A DNA stretch of 64,000 nucleotides from Dryocola sp. LX212 (GTDB lineage Bacteria > Pseudomonadota > Gammaproteobacteria > Enterobacterales > Enterobacteriaceae), in NCBI GenBank assembly GCA_041504365.1, contig CP167917.1:868001-932000 (forward strand), written 5' to 3'. The position numbers and the translations under genes were made by a program. Each line of letters starts with the position of its first letter. Position 1 is the stretch's first letter. Positions 26,001 through 34,475 of the stretch are shown here, one piece after another. A model generated the notes under the pieces. It searched no databases and had not been told where the DNA came from. It worked only from the letters and a program-made list of their open reading frames with translations.

Positions 26001-28004
26001 CGTTCAGCAGCCTACAGGCTGAAGGATTCTGATATTGTCTTCTTCCGTACAAGGCAGGATCGGGCATCTTATCAGAAACGTAAACGCGCATTGGAACGTC
26101 TCCTAGATCGAGAAAGTGTGCTGCCTGACTTAATTGACCTGTTCGACCCATCCTGCAAACAGATGGCTCAAAATTATGGTATCACTCTCAGCGATGACGA
26201 TTTTGCCAGATACGACCGTGAAGATCAGCACGGAAACAAGATTAGTCTGAATGAACAGCAAAGAAAGGCGTTTAACAAACTGGTCAACAATGGCCCTCTT
26301 TCCCTCCTGCAGGGGCCGCCGGGGACCGGTAAAACCGAGTTTATCGCGGCCTTTGTCCACTATCTGATCGAAAAGCAGAATACCAAACGCATTTTACTGG
26401 TCAGCCAGTCACACGAGGCTGTAAATACAGCGGCCGAGCGCATCAGAAAGCACTGTTCCCGGCTTGGTACAGAGCTGGACGTTGTCAGGTTCAGCAACAG
26501 GGAAGGGGCCGTTTCCCCTGGCCTGAAAGATGTGTATTCAAACGCGATCACAACGGAGAAGCGTGAACTATTTAATGCTGAAATTAAGTACCGTGTTGAA
26601 GCGTTGAGTGAAGCCATTGGTCTGGAGCCGGGGTTTATTTCGGGAGTTGTACTTGCGGAACTCAGATTGTTCAGGCAAATCGATCACCTTGAGAAATTGC
26701 TCTATCAAGTTAACGATTTAACGGATTCAAAAGAGATCGGTGAACTGAAAGATATTGCAGTCGAACTCGATTTTGCCATCCGCTCCAGGCTGAGTCAGGA
26801 GTATGGGATTAACCTGGATAAAGACGCGAAGGTCTCTGCAGCAAAAGACATTCTAATTTCCAGGCTGTGTAAGGATTATGGCGTCAGACCGGATGAGGCA
26901 CGACGGGTAAAGGCATTAGCTAAAATATCCCGTGATATGCAGGATGCTATGTCGGGAGAGCGAGTGAATCTGGACGAGTTTTATTCGCGTTCCAGGCAGT
27001 TAGTGGCTGGCACATGTGTTGGTATTGGACAAGGGCACATTGGCATTCAGGAGAATATCTACGACTGGGTGATTATTGATGAAGCAGCACGCTCAATTGC
27101 AAGTGAGCTGGCCATTGCAATGCAGTCGGCCCGACGCATCCTGTTGGTGGGTGACCACCTGCAGCTTCCCCCGTTGTACTCAGATGCCCACAAAGCGGCA
27201 TTAGCGAGAAAGCTGGGTATCAATAACTCTCGCACTGAAATTGACGAGGTATTACGAAGTGACTTTGCCCGTGCCTTCAACTCTGCTTATGGTGCGCAAG
27301 CGAGTGCAGCTCTGCTGACCCAGTACCGTATGGCTCCACCGATTGGTGATCTCGTATCGAAGACATTCTATGACAGGAAGCTTCTGAATGGAGAACGGGC
27401 AATTCCGGATGTCTATCAGCACGCTCCAGAAGCGTTATGTAGCGTCGTAACCTGGCTTGATACTGCTAATCTGGGCCACCGGGCACATCATCTTGAAGAT
27501 CGCGGAACAAGCATTTACAACCGATGTGAAGCTGACGAGATTATTTCTGTTCTTAAACAGGTATCAGAGAATGAAGAATTTGTCGCTCAGCTTTCAAATC
27601 TCGTTAACAAAGATGAAGCCGCTATCGGCGTGATATGTATGTATGCCGAACAAAAGCGGCTGCTCCGTCAGAAATTCAATCAGGAAATTTGGAGCGAGGG
27701 ATTTAAGGACATTGTTAAAATTGACACTGTTGACAGTTATCAGGGTAAGGAAAACCGGATCATCATCCTGTCACTGACGCGTTCGGATAAGCAGCATAGC
27801 CCAGGTTTCTTACGAGCTCCAAACCGTATAAATGTTGCGATGTCACGCGCAATGGATCGCCTGTTGATTGTGGGTAATGCCGATATCTGGAAGGGAAACA
27901 ATAAAGAACTACCATTAGGCTCAGTTGTAAGTTATATGGCTGAACGAGGTCAGGAAGCTGGATACAGGTTCCTCTCCGCTCAGCAGGGAGGCAAAAAGAA
28001 ATGA
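23052..28004 (+). CDS. NERD nuclease - protein kinase-like - UPF1-type helicase fusion (MkoA-like)
   Basis: 1650 aa from ATG 23052 (TTG 23040 is an alternative with a G-rich ribosome site). Residues about 35-150 form a NERD-type nuclease (EGEFDLVIV, VIIVELKDW). Two kinase-like regions follow: the first has HRDIADHSL near 360 and lacks the catalytic Asn; the second has HGDIHPGNVML near 629 and LIDI, and may be active. The C-terminal half is a UPF1/COG1112 SF1 helicase: GPPGTGKTE (about 1087), IIDEAARS (about 1340), GDHLQLPP, QYRMAPPIGD, VDSYQGKENRIIILSLTRS and NVAMSRAMDRL. A kinase plus COG1112 helicase with a partner nuclease is the published design of type I Mokosh anti-phage systems; the NERD addition is notable. 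Confidence 0.78.
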   Translation: MWDGGLQEQEVAAIEKIKAAFSDNLSKSDKPVRGGSIGEQLQRYGYTVNGMFPWKGYAGFRFVEAKKEGEFDLVIVTHCNVIIVELKDWNHQPVTARGETWYKGDKNMGRSPVSVTRGKKFTLDNKLKRLADRFTNKGYVPFVHFFVVMTGNADFSELPEEQLHHTISLTDFLKFADRNTFNNYFRPHPGSQVLNKDFPLFDNLFLGPQTAPKALRVNGFEAKDMIFEHPKKVYREYLAKSEISANSEALLRIWNFRNIQGTKAYTPEGRAEIVSREREVLQHINHQNRDLYNHCLRSLTSFQKDEVTAEYCEVYELPPGHVRFNEFIGKYGKAFSDMDRLNVVKLLIAKFSDLHEMKIAHRDIADHSLWISPSKEVALSNFISAYHRPAGTVGDYRKLLSVGAVEIKDMLDEGELTPFQQDVHALGIVAWHLLSGKRMSPKSLETVQDNMLNSQHWYSDVLLDAVAAKFASATEFFDALKQAEPAGNAIPTFDDTELDPYRHAINHSRQYREDDDFLVETSDKEVYISGGRLVKAWLNVGGQGDDPSINFQVLKFLKQLEQLSLVKPTYLPQIREFGIASKSSSLYMVTDQVQGETWDKMVVPNDEKIDLIDKFVAAVEHLHSLGVSHGDIHPGNVMLGTQSRSLFLIDIPDFSPSGDEPKNHSYSPEYIDNCTSFERDNYAVMKMSCELLGMSWGQESDIYPTIANAIRAELEDPVFGFKDLGRFKKAIDSNDQAPEQPLIDITVGNADEIISVLPDNGHLYVKVEPNPKVPAEVKVTFTGIGGSFTAVFNKDQKTLIHGFRPWARATIRKQDIDESQFEIVTGIRIIPGSPQDMSALTVLLNEEESFTRAIELIAAPEDVQEQNPLTLQLKDAFARLDKQALEPDLKEVLEIPTVKLWRAILDTETESYPNIEVSGEVVPVADAHGELLLPYSADVDPLGAFRSSDEVEALQVDQEGVERFIGEVSLKKSELKEIRLVKVRSAAYRLKDSDIVFFRTRQDRASYQKRKRALERLLDRESVLPDLIDLFDPSCKQMAQNYGITLSDDDFARYDREDQHGNKISLNEQQRKAFNKLVNNGPLSLLQGPPGTGKTEFIAAFVHYLIEKQNTKRILLVSQSHEAVNTAAERIRKHCSRLGTELDVVRFSNREGAVSPGLKDVYSNAITTEKRELFNAEIKYRVEALSEAIGLEPGFISGVVLAELRLFRQIDHLEKLLYQVNDLTDSKEIGELKDIAVELDFAIRSRLSQEYGINLDKDAKVSAAKDILISRLCKDYGVRPDEARRVKALAKISRDMQDAMSGERVNLDEFYSRSRQLVAGTCVGIGQGHIGIQENIYDWVIIDEAARSIASELAIAMQSARRILLVGDHLQLPPLYSDAHKAALARKLGINNSRTEIDEVLRSDFARAFNSAYGAQASAALLTQYRMAPPIGDLVSKTFYDRKLLNGERAIPDVYQHAPEALCSVVTWLDTANLGHRAHHLEDRGTSIYNRCEADEIISVLKQVSENEEFVAQLSNLVNKDEAAIGVICMYAEQKRLLRQKFNQEIWSEGFKDIVKIDTVDSYQGKENRIIILSLTRSDKQHSPGFLRAPNRINVAMSRAMDRLLIVGNADIWKGNNKELPLGSVVSYMAERGQEAGYRFLSAQQGGKKK

Positions 28005-29437
28005 TATCTGATAACAAAGTAACCTATCACGAGGTTGACTTCCTGCTGCCCGCACAGAGGTTTAACATTCAGTTTTCCTATGTTTCCCAGAAGGGGCTGC
28101 CATTCATCCGGGAGTTTGTGCTAAGACTTGTTCATGTAGCCTCGATGAGCAAAGCACAAATAGCAACCTATTTCGGCCTGACCCACCGTGAGACAGAGGA
28201 GGCGATTTCCGATCTTGTGCAGCGTGGCGAATTGACGCTCTCCTCAGACGGCAGACTGACTTTAACCGACAAATCAAATGGCTATTTTTCTGAGGTTGGC
28301 GAGATACCGCACCTTTCAACTATCCAGGACAGTGGTGGTACCTTATCCTTTGATTTAGCCACATTTAGCTGCTTCAGCAACCAAACTTTCCAGGACCACT
28401 GGAGGGGAGGGTTAACATTAAAGGTTGATGACAACAACATTTCTCAAAGTGAGAAACTGGTTGAGAAGCACTTTCAGTACCAGTTTAATCAAATCTTGGA
28501 TAAAGGTTATCTGTCTCACTTGCAGGTTCAGGGAGGTAAAGAACAACCTTCTATCTATACAGTTAATTCTGTTAATAAGCTGCGGCAAATACCGCTCCGT
28601 TTAACAACGGAATTTAAAATGGATAACGATGGTAAGGCTGTCGAGCGTGAAGACTATGAACAGTTAAACAGTTCGGAATGTGTTCATGAGTTAATGGCTG
28701 TTGAGATAGCTAGGTTATCACGGCATAACAATACCATGAGTATTTTTAAGGCCATGGTATCCATAAACGATGACCTTACGCTTAAGCTGTTTGACTCTAA
28801 AACGAATCAACTTAATCCATTATTTATCAAGGATATGCAGGCGCTGGAAGAATACTCAGACTCTGGCAGGACGACTTTTTTAGGCCCGGTTTATTCTAAA
28901 AACAACTGGGAAAAGCTGCAGAAAGCTCTGGCACCGGTGCTCAATCAGCGTATCAGAGACAAAACCGATTATGGCGGTAGCCCGTTCGTCTGGGTAGCTC
29001 CATCAGATCCCTACTGGTCAAAGAGCGTCCGATTTATCTCAAGCCTGAGCGATTTTCTTAACAGGTCGGCTACGAAGGATAAGCGGCTGTATAAACCGGT
29101 GCTGTACGTACCCGTCCAGGATGCAGCTGATGCCTGGGTTGCCAAACAGTGGAAGCATGAACTTGGGCAATTCCACGCGTGCGCTAAAGGGCTAGTTGAA
29201 GGATTGTTAGATGGTAATGTTGAGATCCTTCATCTTGAGGATGAGTTATCTGCCGTTATCTATCATATTTCTCAACCAGAAACGCTGCCTGTGACGATGC
29301 CATTGGGCTTCATTACAACTAACAAAGATGCAGTTAAGATTATTGGTGCGCTGATTACTGAATATGTCAAAAGCACCTCTGGTTTTGATAAGCCTCATGA
29401 CTGTGGATTTCTTTCTTCAATAGTTGAAAAACATTGA
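28001..29437 (+). CDS. Partner of the NERD-kinase-helicase (possible MkoB-like protein)
   Basis: 478 aa. It overlaps the helicase gene by 4 bp (ATGA), so the two are translationally coupled. The N-terminal 100 residues look like a winged helix (MSKAQIATYFGLTHRETEEAISDLVQRGELTLSSDGRLTLT). The middle and C-terminal parts are alpha/beta with EILHLEDELSAVIYH and LGFITTNKDAV in the place where a PLD fold would have its second motif, but no clean HxK(x)4D is visible. If the pair is a Mokosh system this is the expected position of the PLD-family protein; a degenerate active site is possible. I give the fold as tentative. Confidence 0.6.
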   Translation: MISDNKVTYHEVDFLLPAQRFNIQFSYVSQKGLPFIREFVLRLVHVASMSKAQIATYFGLTHRETEEAISDLVQRGELTLSSDGRLTLTDKSNGYFSEVGEIPHLSTIQDSGGTLSFDLATFSCFSNQTFQDHWRGGLTLKVDDNNISQSEKLVEKHFQYQFNQILDKGYLSHLQVQGGKEQPSIYTVNSVNKLRQIPLRLTTEFKMDNDGKAVEREDYEQLNSSECVHELMAVEIARLSRHNNTMSIFKAMVSINDDLTLKLFDSKTNQLNPLFIKDMQALEEYSDSGRTTFLGPVYSKNNWEKLQKALAPVLNQRIRDKTDYGGSPFVWVAPSDPYWSKSVRFISSLSDFLNRSATKDKRLYKPVLYVPVQDAADAWVAKQWKHELGQFHACAKGLVEGLLDGNVEILHLEDELSAVIYHISQPETLPVTMPLGFITTNKDAVKIIGALITEYVKSTSGFDKPHDCGFLSSIVEKH

Positions 29438-29738
29438 AAGGATGATAATTTGCTTTTTTTTGCCTAAACCACCTCCATAGGAGGTGGTGATTAATGGCAC
29501 CATTAAATTATTGCTTAAAGGGATCGGATAGCATCTACGACTTACGAAATGGTTGTGGCTCTTCGGCATATCGCGATTCAAGGTTTGTATGATATCTGTA
29601 ACGCACTAGGTCAATATTGTTTGAAGGCTATAAAATAGCCAATATATTGGCGTAGTATACGAGCAGAAAAATAAAAAATGAAACACACATCTCTGCTACA
29701 GCTGCTACACGTAGCAGCTGTAGCAGGGATAAAGGGGG
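29438..29738. other. Intergenic region with two strong inverted repeats
   Basis: 301 bp between two converging transcription units, no gene seen. It contains an ACCACCTCC / GGAGGTGGT hairpin (29468-29488, after an eight-T run) and a longer palindrome (29693-29726) listed separately. Both are likely involved in ending transcription, though neither is followed by the usual T-run on the expected strand. Confidence 0.6.
29693..29726. repeat. Perfect 16-bp inverted repeat with a 2-nt loop
   Basis: CTGCTACAGCTGCTAC and its exact complement GTAGCAGCTGTAGCAG are separated only by AC. Each arm is itself built from CTGCTAC-like repeats. It lies 13 bp after the stop codon of the minus-strand 613-aa gene; on that strand an AT-rich stretch with several T-runs follows about 15 bp later, so it may protect or end that mRNA. 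A protein-binding palindrome is the alternative. Confidence 0.8.
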
Positions 29739-31580
29739 TCACTCATCATATTTGAAAAGCTCACTGCTCAGATCGTGTATTAGCGCCATTTTTTGAGCTT
29801 TTTCACCTTCAGCTAAAGGCTTAATTTGACCTTCTCTCTCATTAACAATTCTGATAGCCTCAGCTAAAAATTCTCGTTTTATTACACGTTCTTCTGAATT
29901 GCCGACAAGTCCGTAGATATTAACTAATTTCTCCCCGGGGAGTGTCAGGTAAGGTTTTATATAATTCAGGTTAAGAATGCAGTTGTACAATGTAAATTCA
30001 TTCAAATAGCTTACGAGGTTTTGTCTGCACTCCCGAACAGTTAATATTTTCTCATCTATAATTAACTTGGACAGTTCTTCGCTATTAATAATTTTATCGG
30101 CTGCATCAAGCCGTTTATTTATTTTGCCCAATGCAGATTCAACTTCATCCAGAATTCCTGTAATAGACTGTGGGTGGATGGCAGAAAGTTCAATCTCGTT
30201 GTAGAAACTTGTCATCTGAACCATGTTATTATACTGTTTTATCGCATTCATTATTATCAAATTATTGGCGCACATAACTAATATCAAATCGGCTTGTTTA
30301 AATTTGCGGTCGATATTGATATGATCAGTAAAAACGCCTCGATGTAATAAAACTGTGTTTATATCAGAGAGTAACTCTCCATTTTTTATTGTCTTCCCTT
30401 TTAATTTGATGTTAAGAGCAATCCTGATAACACTGATAGCTGCTGAGATGAAGCCAGTAGGTAGTTCATTAAGTGAAATAGCATCAATTTTTTTCTTTGC
30501 TTCAGTTAAATCATCAATGCAAATTCTATGTATTATTTCAGTTAAGGCCAGATATGGTTTAAGCGCAAAAGAGTTTTGAGCATTCTTAAGATTGATAGCC
30601 AACTCAATTAAATCTAATTCAGAAAATACATCACCATTAAGAGAGCTGAAAACAAGATGCCAGATTACCTTGATATCCATCCATGTATCTTCATTTATCT
30701 CTATCAAATCATGTTTGTTCGTTTCTTTCTGAAACTCTTCGACTAATGATTCCAGCAGTCTCTCATCGAAGTGTTTCGATTCATAAAGATACTGATTTAA
30801 TGCTGAATAATAGCTGTCATTCATTCCATCTCCCTCGTGGAGATATTTGTAAGCACTGGAAAGATACTTAGTCAGGCCGGTTCTTCGTTCAAAAGTTAGT
30901 AGGATTCGAAGAGAGGCGTAGGCAGATTTAAATTTATCCAAGCGAACTTTAATATCATCAAACGCATCATCGTCTAGAGTTTTTTGGGAATATTCAATAC
31001 ATTCATCTATGACGATGTTCATCCATGATTTTCTCGGGTTGCTATTTTTTCGGATGTTTCTAATTCGTTCAAATAGTGGAAGGAGAATGTTTTTATGAAT
31101 CTCATCATCTGTTTTGAAAATACCACGTAAATAGTTTCTTACCCCTGCGGTGATATCCCTTTCACTATTTTCCAATGTTGGGCAATGATTACTTAACAGG
31201 AAGCTATCAATGTGAAAATAGAATCCATTATTATTACTTGAGCTGAAAGTTTTGTGTATATCAAGTGCCAGGCATGAAGAAACCCCGAGCTGGATATAAC
31301 GCTCGAATACCTGGCTCCGGGTCAGAGTTCTGAACACGGGGTAAGATATAATTTGATTATAAAGCATTTCGTATTTATAGAACAAAACTCGTCGATCTTC
31401 TTCACTGAAGACCCTTTCTTTATCAATTATTTTTATTATCTCATTATAGCGTTGATTAAAAAATGCCTGATGCCGCCAAAAACTCCCATATGCACGTCTA
31501 TCCCGCTGTTTACTCCCTTCCCTGAACACACCCAAGGTCTGACAGACATCGTACATCAGTTTTGCAAATGCATTTCCCAC
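29739..31580 (-). CDS. Large uncharacterised protein of the satellite cargo slot
   Basis: 613 aa, AT-rich unlike its neighbours, which suggests a separate origin. I recognise no family. It is predicted largely helical and Leu/Ile/Asn-rich, without signal peptide, transmembrane segment or nucleotide-binding motif. Notable stretches are RAYGSFWRHQAFFNQRYNEI near the start and a charged C-terminus. It is divergent from alpA with about 100 bp between starts. In P4-like satellites the segment next to the replication genes is a known place for anti-phage cargo, so defence is a reasonable but unproven guess. Confidence 0.7.
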   Translation of the reverse strand: MGNAFAKLMYDVCQTLGVFREGSKQRDRRAYGSFWRHQAFFNQRYNEIIKIIDKERVFSEEDRRVLFYKYEMLYNQIISYPVFRTLTRSQVFERYIQLGVSSCLALDIHKTFSSSNNNGFYFHIDSFLLSNHCPTLENSERDITAGVRNYLRGIFKTDDEIHKNILLPLFERIRNIRKNSNPRKSWMNIVIDECIEYSQKTLDDDAFDDIKVRLDKFKSAYASLRILLTFERRTGLTKYLSSAYKYLHEGDGMNDSYYSALNQYLYESKHFDERLLESLVEEFQKETNKHDLIEINEDTWMDIKVIWHLVFSSLNGDVFSELDLIELAINLKNAQNSFALKPYLALTEIIHRICIDDLTEAKKKIDAISLNELPTGFISAAISVIRIALNIKLKGKTIKNGELLSDINTVLLHRGVFTDHINIDRKFKQADLILVMCANNLIIMNAIKQYNNMVQMTSFYNEIELSAIHPQSITGILDEVESALGKINKRLDAADKIINSEELSKLIIDEKILTVRECRQNLVSYLNEFTLYNCILNLNYIKPYLTLPGEKLVNIYGLVGNSEERVIKREFLAEAIRIVNEREGQIKPLAEGEKAQKMALIHDLSSELFKYDE

Positions 31581-31682
31581 TTAGCTTCCTCCGTTTGGTT
31601 TCCGTTTTTCTACGCGGACACTATCCGAGATGTTATGGCAAATTTCGAATCGAGCCAAAGACATCCAACAGGAGAAGTGAAA

Positions 31683-31904
31683 ATGTCGAACGTTAGTGCA
31701 CAAAAAACACACTCGCTACGCATCCTGCGCATGACTGAGTTGACGGCGATTCTTGGGATCTCGCGCTCAAGTATCTACGAAAAATTGAATCCGAAATCGA
31801 GGTACTACGATGCTGAGTTCCCCAAACCAGTCCGACTAGGAGCAGCATCTGTCGGTTGGCGATCTACTGCTATTGACGAGTGGATCGCTTCCCGAACCGT
31901 TTAA
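31683..31904 (+). CDS. alpA: AlpA-family excisionase/regulator
   Basis: 73 aa from ATG 31683, which has AGGAG 8 bp upstream. The helix-turn-helix is in RMTELTAILGISRSSIYEKLN, and the C-terminal SVGWRSTAIDEWIASR is the family hallmark. AlpA in CP4-57 activates the integrase-linked excision function; P4 Vis is related and acts as excisionase and repressor. It likely controls excision of this island. A longer frame extends upstream to 31353 but overlaps the divergent gene and is rejected. Confidence 0.92.
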   Translation: MSNVSAQKTHSLRILRMTELTAILGISRSSIYEKLNPKSRYYDAEFPKPVRLGAASVGWRSTAIDEWIASRTV

Positions 31905-31934
31905 TTTTTTTGCAAAAAAATAAAGGATGATGCA

Positions 31935-33443
31935 ATGAGCAACAAAAATGAAATTAATCATGAGCTTAACCTGAATTTTGATATTCTGCCACGTCATATC
32001 AGGCGATGGACTTTGTACCTACACCACATCACAGGTGTGGCTGTTGAGATTATCGTCGTTACGTTATTAGCATTTTTGGGGTTGGCCTGCCAGGATCTGT
32101 TTTGCGTTCAGTTGGGCAATAAACAGCGATTTCCTCTGGCGTTATACCTGTTGCTGCTCTCCAGGTCTGGTAGTGGTAAGTCAAGAATATACAGGTTGCT
32201 CAAGATTCCTGTAGAGCAACAGGAGCGGCGATTTGAAGACGAGTATTGTGTCGAGCTTGAGGAGTATGAACGAAGGGTCATTATCTGGCAGGCTGAGTTT
32301 AAAGTATTAAATAAGCTTTACAAAAAAGCGCTGAGTCAAGGGGGAGATACGGCTGAAACACGCAGAAAACTTGAAGAGTGTATCAGCCGCCAACCGCAGA
32401 AACCAGTAAGGAAATCCATTATTTTAACAAACCCGACAAGCGAAGCGCTCACTAAAGAAATCGGGATGGGATATCAGAATAAAGCTCTTTTTAACGATGA
32501 AGCAGCAGGTGTGTATACGAGTAGTTTGTACAACGACCCCACACCTTTCAATACATTCTGGTGTTGGGATAAAGTCACCATTAACAGGGTATCACGGGAA
32601 AGCTTTGTTATTGAAAATTATGTATTTTCATCTTTATTAATGATGCAGCCTCATCCGTATGACAATTCCAGCAAACGGAAAAGGGCCAGTATCAGATTCA
32701 CAGGATTGCTGGCTCGTACCCTGATGATAGATATGGAGCAGATTACAGAGCCATATACTAACAATGAGCACAGTGCTAGGGATGAAAGCCTGCTTCAGGA
32801 GCTGTATTCTGTCATGTCACAGCTTATGGACGCCGGTGTTAAGCGAAGAGAAAATGACGATGAGTATATTGCACTTACCCTTGCCCCGGACGCGCAGGAT
32901 CTAATGGATGAAACGTCGTTGAGTTTGCAGCAGCTGATGAAGCCTGGCGGTGCCTTATATCACTATGATGATATAGCTGCTCGTTTTATCGAGCAGAGCC
33001 TCAGGATTGCAGGTATTTTTCAGGTTACTGGTGACCCTGATTCGACAGAAATTGTAAGGGAAAATCTGTTGTCTGCTTTAAATCTGACTGACTGGTTTGT
33101 AAATCATTCCATTACAAAAATTGATTCCACAAGAGAGCTTAGCGATGAAGAGAAAATATTGTTCTGGTTAGAGTCGCATCTTGTAGAAAATAGATCTTTC
33201 GAATTCAGAAGAAATGACCTTATCAAAAAGGGTCCGAATTCAGTCAGGCGTGCTGAGAGGTTGATACCAGCGCTGGAAAAACTTGAGTCGAAAGGGAAGG
33301 TGCAACTATTCGAAGTGGCGGGTATAAATTATGTCAAATTTACTGGTTCAGAAATGGATCCTGTTGAACTAGCTGAGAAAACTAATACGCCCATATACCA
33401 GTCTGGATCACTGGCACTGAGTAAGCTGGCTAAGCCTGAATAA
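31935..33443 (+). CDS. yfjI: DUF3987 (YfjI-like) P-loop protein
   Basis: 502 aa. DUF3987 proteins are found in CP4-57-like islands and satellites, usually after alpA. There is a Walker A-like RSGSGKS (77-83) followed by a central coiled-coil-like part (residues 100-150) and conserved FNDEAAGVYTSSLYND. These resemble primase/helicase-associated ATPases, and a role in island replication or mobilisation is plausible. It starts 30 bp after alpA, with AAGGATGATG upstream. Confidence 0.85.
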   Translation: MSNKNEINHELNLNFDILPRHIRRWTLYLHHITGVAVEIIVVTLLAFLGLACQDLFCVQLGNKQRFPLALYLLLLSRSGSGKSRIYRLLKIPVEQQERRFEDEYCVELEEYERRVIIWQAEFKVLNKLYKKALSQGGDTAETRRKLEECISRQPQKPVRKSIILTNPTSEALTKEIGMGYQNKALFNDEAAGVYTSSLYNDPTPFNTFWCWDKVTINRVSRESFVIENYVFSSLLMMQPHPYDNSSKRKRASIRFTGLLARTLMIDMEQITEPYTNNEHSARDESLLQELYSVMSQLMDAGVKRRENDDEYIALTLAPDAQDLMDETSLSLQQLMKPGGALYHYDDIAARFIEQSLRIAGIFQVTGDPDSTEIVRENLLSALNLTDWFVNHSITKIDSTRELSDEEKILFWLESHLVENRSFEFRRNDLIKKGPNSVRRAERLIPALEKLESKGKVQLFEVAGINYVKFTGSEMDPVELAEKTNTPIYQSGSLALSKLAKPE

Positions 33444-33725
33444 CTTCAGAGTGATTTTTATTATTTATCAACGAGTTATGCTGCTCATAAACCCTGATTG
33501 GCTGCGGGTTAGAGTGTCGCGAATAATAACGTTTCTTAGTTTTGGTTAGTCGGTATATGTAATATATATCCTTATTAACATATGCCTAGATACCAGTTAA
33601 CCAATCGATCACTATACCAGATACCAGCATAGCTAATCCATCTCTGTGAGAGGAACTGTACGCCTAATCACGTGGGTAGCCCACTGCTACCCATTAATCA
33701 ATGAATATTACCTGAGTAATTTATT
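33444..33725. other. Intergenic region with short iterons and a hairpin
   Basis: 282 bp, no gene. Three ATACCAG copies occur (33590-33596, 33614-33620, 33621-33627), two of them abutting. A hairpin TGGGTAGC / GCTACCCA lies at 33673-33693. It sits between a putative replication ATPase and a Gp2-like gene, so an origin is possible, but the repeats are short and this is only a suggestion. Confidence 0.4.
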
Positions 33726-34424
33726 ATGAGATCACCTTATGAGTTATCTGAAAAAGAATTTGAATCCCTGCTACTGGCAGCAGAAAAGAAATATGACTCC
33801 CGGTTATCACGCTATATGCTTCGTCGCTCACTTGCTGTGATATCTAATTATCTGGAAAACTATAACCGGGTATTTGCATTACGAGCTGACCTGAGATTTG
33901 CTCAGTCCCATGTGCCAGATGAGCCAGACTTACCGACATGCTTTCAGAAAGATGATGAGAAAGCCATTACTCGGGCTATAGAATCCCTTAAAAGTCAGCT
34001 AAGGGAAGAGCACAAGCGTTCTGGCAGGGCTGGTGAGCCTGTGCCACTAGGTTATATCTGGGCCAGAGAGCGTGTTACCGGGGAACACCCTCACTACCAT
34101 CTGGTTCTGCTATTTGACAAAGAGGTTTATGCCTATCTGGGAGATTATACAAAGCCTGACGCTGATAATATGGGGACCCGGATACAGAAAGCCTGGTGCA
34201 GCGCCATTGGTCTTGATTATCCTGAATATGCTTATCTCCCGCATTTTCCGAAGAATCACAGCGCGTGGTTCACTCGGGATGATGCGTTAACGTTAAGTGC
34301 TGATTATTATGACTTTCTGCTACGGGTAGCCTATCTGGCCAAAGACTACAGTAAAGACTTCCATGACGGTTATCGCAACTTTGGCACAAGCCAGCTAATA
34401 CAGCGATCCTTGAGCGACAAATAG
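33726..34424 (+). CDS. Inovirus Gp2-family protein (YagK/YfjJ-like)
   Basis: 232 aa. This family, found in CP4-6 and CP4-57 and called inovirus-type Gp2, is related to rolling-circle replication initiators. The motif HYHLVLLFDKEVY gives the HxH metal-binding pattern of HUH-type proteins, and the YLAKDYSKD near the C-terminus supplies candidate catalytic Tyr and Lys. The role in this island would be replication or mobilisation; activity is untested. Confidence 0.82.
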   Translation: MRSPYELSEKEFESLLLAAEKKYDSRLSRYMLRRSLAVISNYLENYNRVFALRADLRFAQSHVPDEPDLPTCFQKDDEKAITRAIESLKSQLREEHKRSGRAGEPVPLGYIWARERVTGEHPHYHLVLLFDKEVYAYLGDYTKPDADNMGTRIQKAWCSAIGLDYPEYAYLPHFPKNHSAWFTRDDALTLSADYYDFLLRVAYLAKDYSKDFHDGYRNFGTSQLIQRSLSDK

Positions 34425-34433
34425 AACTTCAGT

Positions 34434-34465
34434 TGCAGACTTGCCGATAAAAGTACAGGTCTGCA
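34434..34465. terminator. Hairpin between convergent Gp2-like and 157-aa genes
   Basis: TGCAGACTTG and CAGGTCTGCA form a stem with one G-T pair and are followed by TTATT. It lies in the 50 bp between two convergent stops. Confidence 0.5.
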
Positions 34466-34475
34466 TTATTCATCC

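Noticed and set aside
29468..29488. Standard intrinsic terminator for the kinase-helicase operon
   Set aside because: The T-run precedes the stem on the plus strand and no T-run follows it on either strand, so it does not fit the usual form.
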